From Omnitrophica WOR_2 bacterium GWA2_47_8 (GTDB lineage Bacteria > Omnitrophota > Gorgyraeia > Zapsychrales > GWA2-47-8): a DNA stretch of 15,810 bases. The translations under genes and the position numbers were made by a program. The DNA is taken from positions 1 to 15,810 of the forward strand of contig MHFY01000135.1 of assembly GCA_001805375.1 (NCBI GenBank). Reading direction: 5' to 3'. This document shows positions 7,244-14,567 of the stretch, in pieces. The notes below the pieces were generated by a model, which was not told where the DNA came from, ran no database searches, and saw only the letters and a program-made list of their open reading frames with translations. The number at the start of each line of letters is the position of its first letter. Position 1 is the stretch's first letter.

Positions 7244-9036
7244 CTTTCAATAAAGAAAAATTAGGCGGGATCTTTGATTGGGTTATTTTTATCCCCGTTT
7301 TAATGATCTGCTTCCTTTACAGTTTGGAGGGAAGTCATTTTGCCGAATGGCATATCCAGCCGCCTTTTTTAAATTTTCCCATCTTCGTAGGCGAAATACT
7401 GCTGGGTTTTTGTTTGGTTTTTTTGACAGCCAAGTGGATATGGGTAGCCCCGCCGAATTTGACATCCGGGCAGATGCTTTTGATCGGGCTTTATCTGTTC
7501 TATGTCTTGGCACGGGCGTTCTCGGGATATGTTCATTACGGCCCGTACGCCTTCAGGAACGCCGCTTTGTACTACTATCCGCTCTTCGCCCTGATCGGTT
7601 ATTACATTTACCGCAAGGATTTTTTCTCCCAAACGATGGTCATGCTATTTCTTCTGGTCATCATTTCAACCCAGTTGATCCGGGGCGGTGATTATTTTGG
7701 GTATTTTAGTTTCATTTACTTCATGCTGTATTTGGTCTTGGCTTTGAAGCTGGAGAAGAAACGGCTGCGATATCTCGCCCTTCTTTGTGCTTTATTTATT
7801 TTTCCTTTGCAAAATTTGTTCAATGACGGCCGGACGCATGTTGTCAGTATGGTCCTGGCCTTTTTTTATCTTTTTTTTGTCTTGGTTTTCCGCAGGTGGA
7901 AAATTAAAAAGTATTCAAGGCCGATAGTGGTCACTTTGCTTATAGGGACCATTTTGCTTTGCCTGTTGATATTTGGGAATCATGCTGCGGTAAAGTCGCT
8001 GATGCCCTCAATGAAGATTTTTGAAGAATATAAGAAGCACAAGGACTATATCGACCGTGAAAAAAACAACTTTAAGCAAAAGGAGATCGCTGTAAGTTTA
8101 TACAGCAAAAATATTAAGGTCAATACACAAGAGCATAGGGTGTATATCGTTAGCGCTTACGAGCCTTCCCTGGAGAGAACTATCGAGGAATTTTATAAAA
8201 AGATCGATGATCCATCAGGTGAGGTCAGTTTGCGGGAAGAAGAAAGCGAGGTGGTCAGTCAGTTTTATGAAGGCATAAAGGTCAAATTACAAGATCATAA
8301 AGAGGCTATGAAGATAAGGGCCATGGAGACTATGAGGGACTGGGTCCCCCATGAACAAATCCCGGGGCGCTTTGAAGAAGTAAATAAAGAATTTGGAGAG
8401 GACATCAAGGCAGAGGTCGAGCAGGCTGAAAAGAAAGTGAATGCCGCCAAGATCAGCAAGGATAGAAAAGACATGGTCAGGAAAAGGATAGAAAAAATTG
8501 CCGATGGGGCCGTTGACGTGCTTAATACGCAAAAAGGAATTTTCGTTAATAGCACCGCGTTTGGCGCCGATCGGGACATGGTGACGAACTATATGACTAC
8601 TCTTTTCCGATTCTTTGTTTGGCATGACATGTTCGAGGAGGTGGTGGGGGAACGCTTGCCTTTGGGGGTCAATTGGGGAAAACCGCAAAGATCGATCTCG
8701 ATCGAGATCTTAAATGTTGCGGATGGGGAATGGGGGAGGGACGGCTGGATCGCCCCGCATAATTCCTTTTTTCATGTTCTATATAGGTCAGGGATAGTCG
8801 GCTTGGGGCTGATCCTGGGCTTCTTTTCCCTGTTGGGGCGAATGATCAGAGACGTTTTAAAAAGGAATGACCTGGCTTTGCATTTGCTGCTGACCGTTTT
8901 GATCTATTGGCTGGTGGTCGCTAATTTCTCGGTATTTCTTGAGCTTCCCTTTCATGCGATCCCGTTTTGGGCTTTATTCGGTTTTATCCTGGCTTATGGG
9001 CATACACACACATCAATTTACGATCAAAAATTATGA
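7237..9036 (+). CDS. O-antigen polymerase/ligase-like membrane protein, copy 1
   Basis: A 599-aa inner-membrane protein. About nine hydrophobic segments fill residues 10-250. A long hydrophilic, charged and probably helical loop spans ~256-500 (Lys/Glu-rich stretches such as EEVNKEFGEDIKAEVEQAEK), and about three more membrane segments follow. At the end of the loop lie RDGWIAPHNSFFHVLYRSG and GIVGLG, with P507-H508-N509. The HNxxL...G..G pattern is the signature of the Wzy_C/WaaL superfamily, which polymerises or ligates undecaprenyl-linked glycans outside the inner membrane. The loop is much longer than I expect for this superfamily. ATG 7237 overlaps the GT2 stop by 7 nt and the stop overlaps the next gene by 4 nt (ATGA). 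The following gene is a paralogue. Polymerase (Wzy) versus ligase (WaaL) cannot be told apart by motif. Confidence 0.8.
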   Translation: MLTFNKEKLGGIFDWVIFIPVLMICFLYSLEGSHFAEWHIQPPFLNFPIFVGEILLGFCLVFLTAKWIWVAPPNLTSGQMLLIGLYLFYVLARAFSGYVHYGPYAFRNAALYYYPLFALIGYYIYRKDFFSQTMVMLFLLVIISTQLIRGGDYFGYFSFIYFMLYLVLALKLEKKRLRYLALLCALFIFPLQNLFNDGRTHVVSMVLAFFYLFFVLVFRRWKIKKYSRPIVVTLLIGTILLCLLIFGNHAAVKSLMPSMKIFEEYKKHKDYIDREKNNFKQKEIAVSLYSKNIKVNTQEHRVYIVSAYEPSLERTIEEFYKKIDDPSGEVSLREEESEVVSQFYEGIKVKLQDHKEAMKIRAMETMRDWVPHEQIPGRFEEVNKEFGEDIKAEVEQAEKKVNAAKISKDRKDMVRKRIEKIADGAVDVLNTQKGIFVNSTAFGADRDMVTNYMTTLFRFFVWHDMFEEVVGERLPLGVNWGKPQRSISIEILNVADGEWGRDGWIAPHNSFFHVLYRSGIVGLGLILGFFSLLGRMIRDVLKRNDLALHLLLTVLIYWLVVANFSVFLELPFHAIPFWALFGFILAYGHTHTSIYDQKL

Positions 9037-10895
9037 ACTTTAAAAAAGAAAAAATAGATCTCCTTTTCGTGTTGGATTCGTTCATTTTCATTCTTGTTCT
9101 GATCGGCTCTTTCTTTTATACCGTGAAGCGTTCTGATTTTGCGGAAATTTCTATCCAGTTGCCTTTTTTGACTTTTCCTATATTTATCGGAGAGATACTG
9201 TTGGGTGTTTGCCTGATGCTCCTGCTAATCAAATGGATCATGTCGCCCCCCCAGTTCAAATCTGTGCAAATTTTTCTCTTCGGGTTTTATGTTATATGGA
9301 TCTTGGGAAGGGCGCTGCCGGGTTATTTTTCTTACGGCCCCTACGCCTTAAGGAATGCCGCCTTGTTCTATTATCCATTCTTTGCTTTGATAGGTTATTG
9401 TGTTCACCGTAAGGAGTTCTTTAATCAGGTCACGATCATTCTTCTTCTTCTTTCGATCATTCTCACCGGGATATTGAAATCTTATTTCGGCTACTTTGTC
9501 ATGGCCTATTATCTGGTCTATTGGATCTTAGTCTTTAATCTTGAGAATAAATGGCTGAGATATTCGGCGATGGCCCTTTTTTTCGTCCTCTTCCCGTTGA
9601 ATATTCTGTTCATTGATGGCCGTGCCTTTGCGGTGGGGGCATTTATAGCCATCTTGTATCTCATCTTCATGTTCTTTTTTGTTTTTTCCCATTTTTCTCT
9701 TAAGCAGAAGACGGCAGGGGCGCTTTTATTGATCTTTATTTTTTCGCTGTTTTGTTTCAAATCCCTGGGGGAGAAGAAGCTTCGATCGATAGCCGCTTTA
9801 AACACACTGTTGGAAGAGTTCAAACAAAGCGATGTCATTGTTCAAAGGAACAAAAAGGTTTTTGTCCGGCGTGAAATACCGGTCCAGCTTTACAATCAAA
9901 ATATCAGGAAAGACCAGGAAATGATCCGGCAGACGGTGGTAAGAAATATTGACGAATATATGGATAGGCAGCTTTCCGTCATGAATGCCGGGATGACCAA
10001 CCCTCCTGAGATCAACCGAAAGGTCGCGAGCGCAGATCCTGTCAAGAAAGAGTCGATGGCGGCAGAAAATAAAAGCGTTGTGATAGAGCAGGCGGTAGAT
10101 GCCTTTCAAGAAATTTCAAAGAATGCCCTAGAGGAACACAAAGGTTTGATGCTTCAGGAGTCTCAAAAATGGCTGTCCGCTCCTCCCGCGCGGTCGGTCT
10201 TTGTGGAAAGGATAACGGCCGTATCCGAGGCCCAAGAACAAAAGCTCTATCAGGAGAAAGAAAGAATCCTGAATGAAATTAAACAGTCCCATAAATTAAG
10301 CCGGATGGAAAGCAATGTGCTGGAAGCGCGGGTCGATGAAACCGCAGAAAAGATCAGCCGGGGCTTTGACGCTCAGGGGCAGGTCATACTCAATAATGTG
10401 AATTTAGGGGGGGATCGAGGTTTAGCCACGGACCATGGGAATACCCTTTTTCGGTTATTTATATGGCGGGATATGCTGGAAGAATTATCGCAGGATCATA
10501 ATTGGGTCTGGGGTATTAATTGGGGGCTGCCGCTACGTCCCATCTCTATCGAGATCCTTCTTACGGCGCGAGGGGAATGGGAACGTGATGGATGGATAAC
10601 ACCGCATAATTCCTTCCTGCATTTGCTCTATCGCGGAGGGATCGTTGGGATGGCTATCATCGTTATGATATTTGCCGGGTTAATATATATGATCATCCAA
10701 TTCGTCCGGCTTAAGTCCCTGACCGGTATTTTGTTAACCGGGGGTTTCATCTATTGGCTTACCATAATGAATTTTTTGGTTTTCTTAGAGCTGCCTTATC
10801 ATGCGATCCCGTTTTGGCTGTTATTCGGGATGACGCTGGCGTATTGTCAGGACCTAAAACTTAAAAGAGGAGATCAACGTGAATTGGCGCGATAA
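9033..10895 (+). CDS. O-antigen polymerase/ligase-like membrane protein, copy 2 (tandem paralogue)
   Basis: A 620-aa protein with the same architecture as the gene before it. ATG 9033 (MNFKKEKIDLL) is used because it aligns with the start of copy 1 and overlaps its TGA by 4 nt; the in-frame start at 8967 would lie within the neighbour. Shared blocks include QLPFLTFPIFIGEILLG, YGPYALRNAALFYYP, HRKEFF and GRA/DGRA-type turns. Loop anchors are EIPVQLYNQNI at 281-291 and TLFRLFIWRDM at 471-481. The C-terminal region has PISIEIL, RDGWITPHNSFLHLLYRGG (H525) and ELPYHAIPFW. Between the loop anchors the sequence is Gln/Glu/Lys-rich, probably helical, and does not align with copy 1. It is probably a periplasmic-loop polymerase or ligase acting on the same or a second glycan. 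The TAA lies 17 nt inside the next gene. Confidence 0.8.
   Translation: MNFKKEKIDLLFVLDSFIFILVLIGSFFYTVKRSDFAEISIQLPFLTFPIFIGEILLGVCLMLLLIKWIMSPPQFKSVQIFLFGFYVIWILGRALPGYFSYGPYALRNAALFYYPFFALIGYCVHRKEFFNQVTIILLLLSIILTGILKSYFGYFVMAYYLVYWILVFNLENKWLRYSAMALFFVLFPLNILFIDGRAFAVGAFIAILYLIFMFFFVFSHFSLKQKTAGALLLIFIFSLFCFKSLGEKKLRSIAALNTLLEEFKQSDVIVQRNKKVFVRREIPVQLYNQNIRKDQEMIRQTVVRNIDEYMDRQLSVMNAGMTNPPEINRKVASADPVKKESMAAENKSVVIEQAVDAFQEISKNALEEHKGLMLQESQKWLSAPPARSVFVERITAVSEAQEQKLYQEKERILNEIKQSHKLSRMESNVLEARVDETAEKISRGFDAQGQVILNNVNLGGDRGLATDHGNTLFRLFIWRDMLEELSQDHNWVWGINWGLPLRPISIEILLTARGEWERDGWITPHNSFLHLLYRGGIVGMAIIVMIFAGLIYMIIQFVRLKSLTGILLTGGFIYWLTIMNFLVFLELPYHAIPFWLLFGMTLAYCQDLKLKRGDQRELAR
10867..10873 (+). 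promoter_or_regulatory. Ribosome binding site supporting a GTG start at 10879
   Basis: GAGGAGA precedes GTG 10879 by 5 nt. There is no ATG before the Rossmann motif, and the conserved N-terminus (NWRDKKVLVTGG) begins exactly at this GTG, so the GTG start is well supported. Confidence 0.75.
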
Positions 10896-11871
10896 AAAAG
10901 TCTTAGTCACCGGTGGGGAAGGCTTTATCGGAAGTCACCTCGTTGAGAGGCTGATCAAAGAAGGGTCCGATGTCCGGGCCTTTGTTTTTTACAATTCTTT
11001 TAATAATTGGGGTTGGATCGACAGCCTTCCTAAAAACATAAAAGAGAAAATAGACGTTTTTTGCGGCGATATCCGGGATCCCAATGGTGTTTTAAAAGCC
11101 ATGGAAGATCGAACCATTGTTTTTCATTTGGCGGCCTTGATCGGGATCCCTTTCAGCTACCATTCTCCGGATAGTTATGTGGATACGAACGTTAAAGGCA
11201 CGCTGAATATTTTACAAGCGGCCAAACGCCTTAAGACCGAAAAGATCCTTCATACCTCAACCAGTGAGGTGTACGGGACCGCGCAATATGCGCCTATCGA
11301 TGAAAAACACCCCATCAATCCTCAGTCCCCTTATGCGGCGACAAAGTCCGCGGCGGATAGCCTCGCACTCTCGTTCTATCGTTCGTTTGATCTACCTGTC
11401 TCTGTGTTAAGGCCGTTTAATACCTTTGGGCCGCGTCAATCGGCCCGGGCCATTATTCCGACCATCATTTCACAGATCTGCGCCGGCAAGAAAACTATTG
11501 AGTTGGGGAACATTCAGGCGACCAGGGATCTAAATTATGTCGAAAACACGGTCGACGCCTATATCAAATTAGCCGAGACCGATGCGGCGTTGGGAGAGGT
11601 CTTTAACATCGGCAGCGGCATGGAGATCACCATCAGTCAGTTGGCTGCCCTGATCGCCCGGGTGATGGGGGTGAAGGTCAAGATCAAGCAGGACAAGAAA
11701 AGATTGAGGCCAGCGAAAAGCGAGGTTGAAAGGCTTCTCTGCGACGCTTCTAAAATAAAAAAAGTGTGCGGATGGAAGGAGATGGTCTCCCTGGAAAAGG
11801 GTTTGGAAAAGACATGCGCCTGGTTTAAAGACAATAGCGATCGTTACAAAGCGGATATTTATAATGTTTAA
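10879..11871 (+). CDS. LegB-like NAD-dependent nucleotide-sugar 4,6-dehydratase (extended SDR)
   Basis: A 330-aa extended SDR starting at GTG. The Rossmann motif is TGGEGFIG at residues 11-18. Family segments follow: VRAFVFYNSFNNWGWID, DIRDPNGV, VFHLAALIGIPFSYHSP, VNVKGTLNIL-like helix capping, TSTSEVYGTA, and catalytic Tyr152/Lys156 in YAATK. The TSE (or TDE) triad before VYG is a mark of 4,6-dehydratases, as are LRPFNTFGPRQSARAIIPTI and RDLNYVENTVDA. The FYNSxNxWGW stretch recalls the LegB-type UDP-GlcNAc 4,6-dehydratases and their relatives in surface-glycan clusters. The expected product is a 4-keto-6-deoxy nucleotide sugar, which the aminotransferases or reductases of such pathways then use; no aminotransferase is visible here. 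It overlaps the preceding gene by 17 nt and is the last gene before a 139-bp gap. The dehydratase class is fairly secure; the substrate is inferred. Confidence 0.85.
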   Translation: MNWRDKKVLVTGGEGFIGSHLVERLIKEGSDVRAFVFYNSFNNWGWIDSLPKNIKEKIDVFCGDIRDPNGVLKAMEDRTIVFHLAALIGIPFSYHSPDSYVDTNVKGTLNILQAAKRLKTEKILHTSTSEVYGTAQYAPIDEKHPINPQSPYAATKSAADSLALSFYRSFDLPVSVLRPFNTFGPRQSARAIIPTIISQICAGKKTIELGNIQATRDLNYVENTVDAYIKLAETDAALGEVFNIGSGMEITISQLAALIARVMGVKVKIKQDKKRLRPAKSEVERLLCDASKIKKVCGWKEMVSLEKGLEKTCAWFKDNSDRYKADIYNV

Positions 11872-12010
11872 ATAAGATACGGTTATCAGGAGAACAGGAT
11901 AGCAGGGGGCAGAGCATCAGAAAATCAGGATATCGGTAAACACCTGATGCCCTGATGAACTGATATCCTCCCTCCTGGTGTCCTGATAACCCAATTTCCT
12001 TTAATACGAG
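11872..12010. repeat. Intergenic symmetric ATCAGG/CCTGAT inverted-repeat element
   Basis: This 139-bp gap contains no gene. GGTTATCAGGA (11881-11891) and TCCTGATAACC (11981-11991) form perfect 11-bp terminal inverted repeats about 90 bp apart. Inside them, GCATCAG (11914-11920) matches CTGATGC (11944-11950) inverted, GGATATC (11928-11934) matches GATATCC (11962-11968), and CAGGA (11895-11899) matches TCCTG (11973-11977). ATCAG(G) occurs three times in the left half, and its complement (C)CTGAT four times in the right half. This is a mirror arrangement, not a simple tandem repeat. No T-run follows, so it is a poor intrinsic terminator. It could be a MITE/REP-like element, a structured RNA or a binding-site cluster. 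Confidence 0.75.
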
Positions 12011-14554
12011 ATGAAAATACTCATTGCCCATAATTATTACCGTCAGCCCGGCGGCGAGGACTCTGTCTTAAGGTCAGAGGTGGCCTTGCTTAAGGAAATG
12101 GGGCATGAGGTCTATGTCCTGGAGAGAAGCAATACTGAGCTCAATTCTTATGATATTTTAAAAAAACTGCAATTTTTGTTTTCCGTTCTTTGGTCGTCGC
12201 GGTCTTACAATGATGTCAAAAGGATCATCCGTGAATTCAAACCGGATGTGGCCCATTTCCATAATCTTTTTTTTATGCTCACTCCGTCGGTTTATATCGC
12301 CTGCAAAGAGGAAAAGGTCCCGGTCGTGCAAAGCCTGCACAATTTCCGGCTCCTTTGCGCTAACGGGCTTTATTTCAGGAACAATAAACCCTGTGAGGAA
12401 TGCAGCCCGCGTTCTTTTTGGCCGGGGATCAAGTACCGGTGTTATTACAATTCTTATTCGATAACCGCCGTAGTCGCCGGGATCCTTTCCTACCACTGGA
12501 GAAGGCGAACCTGGAACAAATGGGTCGATTGTTTTATCACCTCAAGCGAGTTCAGCCGGCAGAAGTTCGTCAACGCGGGCTTACCGGCGGATAAGATCAT
12601 CGTTAAACCTAATTTTGTCGCTTCTGAACAAAAAAGAACACAGCAGGAGGGAACGTATGCGCTGTATGTGGGGCGGTTAAGCGAAGAAAAGGGGGTCAGG
12701 GTCCTTGTGCAGGCCTGGCAAAACCTTCCGAATATTCCGCTGAAGATCATGGGGGACGGGCCTTTGGGTGAGGAATTGAAGTCTTTTATCCGGGCGAAGA
12801 ACATCACCAATGTCGAATTCCTCGGATATACGACCACCGTTGAGTATCAAAAATATATGCAAGGCGCCAAATTCATGATCATGCCGACCCTCTGCTATGA
12901 GAATTTTCCGCGGGTCATCGCGGAGGCCTTTTCGTATGGGATCCCGGTTGTGGCGAGCCGTATCGGCAGCATCGGCGAGATCGTCAAGGACAGAGAAACC
13001 GGCGTGCTTTTTAATTCCGCCGATGCCGATGACTTGGCGGAAAAAGTGCGCTGGGTGTGCCAGCAAAATGGGGAATTAAACCGCATGAGCCAAAAGGCAA
13101 AACAGGTTTATACTGAAAAATATTCCGCAACGCCCAATTATGGGCAGCTGATGGCCAGCTATGCGAATGCGGCAAAAAATGCCTCTGTCTCCAATGTTCC
13201 CAGCGGCGGCAGCACGTGGTTTTCTTTTTGGGCCGGCCTTTCTACTTTTGATTTTTCTCATGGTTTTAAAAGGTACAGTAAAAATACGGCTTATTTATTG
13301 TTGGAGAAGGTCATGCGGATCCTTATTTCGATGGTCGTGTGGGCTTTTGTGGCGAGGCATTTGGGAGCAGAGCATTTTGGGATATTTAATTTTGCCTTAA
13401 GTTTTGTCTTTTTGTTCAAAGTCATTGCTGATCTGGGATTGGATGATCTTGTGGTCCGGGAATTGGTCAAGAATGAGAAGCGGAAAGATGAGATCCTGGG
13501 CACGAGTTTTATGCTGAAGCTGATCGGGTCTACTCTGGCGATCATCACGATCGTCCTGGTCACAAAGTTCCTGTCGGTAGATGCGGAAACTAAACTGGCG
13601 GTCATCATCATATCCCTGCGGCTCATCTTTCAATCCTTCAGCGTCATAGATTTTTATTTTCAATCTAAGGTTTTGTCTAAATTTGTGGTCTTTTCCCAGA
13701 TCCTCGGGCTGACGGCGATCGCGATCCTTTGCCCGATCTTCGTATTCCTGAAATTACCGCTGATCTATTTTGTCTATGTTATCGTGCTGGAAAGCGTGCT
13801 GAATGCCCTTGGCCTGGCCGTCTTTTATGCCTGGCAGCGCAACAACCTATTTCAATGGAAATTTAATTTTGATCTGTGTAAGTCGTTGTTCAAGGATGTT
13901 TGGCCGTTACTGGTGTCCGGGATCGCCGTTTCTATTTATATGCGTATCGATCAGATCATGATCAAGCATATGATGGATGCGACATCCGTCGGTTATTATG
14001 CAGCGGCCGTGCGGATCAGCGAAGCCTTCTTTTTTATCCCGGTGATCATCAGCACCTCGCTTTTTCCAACGATCGTCAGCACAAAATTAAATGATGAGAA
14101 ATTATTTTATGAAAAACTGCAGGCATTATTCGCCATCCTTTTCTGGGTGGCTTTATTTTTATCCGTGGCGTTGAGCTTGTTGTCTCAGCCGATCATTTTA
14201 TTGTTGTATGGAGAGGAATACCTGCCGGCGGCCGCGGTCTTGGCGATCCATATCTGGTCTAGTATATTCATTTTTATCGGGGACGGCCGGTATAAATGGT
14301 CGGTCAGCGAGAATCTGCAGATATATACGATGTACTACACCTTGACCGGTGCCGTGACGAATATCGTTTTAAACCTTCTCTTGATCCCAGCGATGGGAAT
14401 TAAGGGGGCCGCGATCGCCACGGTGATCGCGCAGTTCGTGGCCTGCGTCTTAAGCAGTGCGTTTTCTCGGAAGACACGCAAGATCTTCTTTTTACAGCTT
14501 AAATCATTCAGCTCTTTGCCGCTTTCGCTGAAATTTATCATGAAGGAAATTTAA
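12011..14554 (+). CDS. Fusion of GT4 glycosyltransferase and Wzx-type polysaccharide flippase
   Basis: One uninterrupted 847-aa frame joins two complete modules. Residues 1-390 form a GT-B family 4 glycosyltransferase: KILIAHNYYRQPGGEDSVL with the GGED donor-side loop, FHNLFFMLTP, VQSLHNFRLLCANG, LYVGRLSEEKGV, IMGDGPLGEEL, and the EX7E pair Glu297/Glu305 in YENFPRVIAEAFSYGIPVV. Residues 391-419 are a Gly/Ser/Phe linker. From ~420 (FKRYSKNTAYLLLEKVMRIL) to 847 lies a membrane protein of about a dozen hydrophobic helices, with VARHLGAEHFGIFNFALSF, YMRIDQIMIKHMMD and IKGAAIATVIAQF. This is the MATE/MOP-superfamily Wzx/RfbX pattern at normal length. No ribosome site or good start codon separates the halves. 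It presumably adds a sugar and then flips the lipid-linked unit. The start ATG 12011 has only a weak GAG upstream. An assembly artefact cannot be excluded. Confidence 0.88.
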   Translation: MKILIAHNYYRQPGGEDSVLRSEVALLKEMGHEVYVLERSNTELNSYDILKKLQFLFSVLWSSRSYNDVKRIIREFKPDVAHFHNLFFMLTPSVYIACKEEKVPVVQSLHNFRLLCANGLYFRNNKPCEECSPRSFWPGIKYRCYYNSYSITAVVAGILSYHWRRRTWNKWVDCFITSSEFSRQKFVNAGLPADKIIVKPNFVASEQKRTQQEGTYALYVGRLSEEKGVRVLVQAWQNLPNIPLKIMGDGPLGEELKSFIRAKNITNVEFLGYTTTVEYQKYMQGAKFMIMPTLCYENFPRVIAEAFSYGIPVVASRIGSIGEIVKDRETGVLFNSADADDLAEKVRWVCQQNGELNRMSQKAKQVYTEKYSATPNYGQLMASYANAAKNASVSNVPSGGSTWFSFWAGLSTFDFSHGFKRYSKNTAYLLLEKVMRILISMVVWAFVARHLGAEHFGIFNFALSFVFLFKVIADLGLDDLVVRELVKNEKRKDEILGTSFMLKLIGSTLAIITIVLVTKFLSVDAETKLAVIIISLRLIFQSFSVIDFYFQSKVLSKFVVFSQILGLTAIAILCPIFVFLKLPLIYFVYVIVLESVLNALGLAVFYAWQRNNLFQWKFNFDLCKSLFKDVWPLLVSGIAVSIYMRIDQIMIKHMMDATSVGYYAAAVRISEAFFFIPVIISTSLFPTIVSTKLNDEKLFYEKLQALFAILFWVALFLSVALSLLSQPIILLLYGEEYLPAAAVLAIHIWSSIFIFIGDGRYKWSVSENLQIYTMYYTLTGAVTNIVLNLLLIPAMGIKGAAIATVIAQFVACVLSSAFSRKTRKIFFLQLKSFSSLPLSLKFIMKEI

Positions 14555-14559
14555 GAGGG
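14555..14559 (+). promoter_or_regulatory. Ribosome binding site for the asparagine-synthase-like gene
   Basis: GAGGG lies 8 nt before ATG 14568, within the 13-nt gap after the fusion gene. It supports the start at Met-Cys, which must be exact for the catalytic cysteine to become N-terminal. Confidence 0.55.
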
Positions 14560-14567
14560 TTTTATTT

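Noticed and set aside
8295..8688. Antisense open frames across the loop of polymerase/ligase copy 1
   Set aside because: They are short, lack ribosome sites and recognisable motifs, and lie opposite a well-supported coding region; they reflect codon composition.
8967..9032. Earlier in-frame start for the second polymerase/ligase-like gene
   Set aside because: It falls inside the conserved end of copy 1; ATG 9033 overlaps the stop as ATGA and aligns with the N-terminus of copy 1.
11881..12000. CRISPR-like repeat array
   Set aside because: The ATCAGG units are only 5-7 bp, occur in both orientations and have no regular spacer length; no cas gene is nearby.
13190..13265. Hidden gene boundary between the GT4 and flippase halves
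   Set aside because: No stop codon, ribosome site or suitable in-frame start is present; the ATG at 13259 is out of frame and leads to an unrelated peptide.
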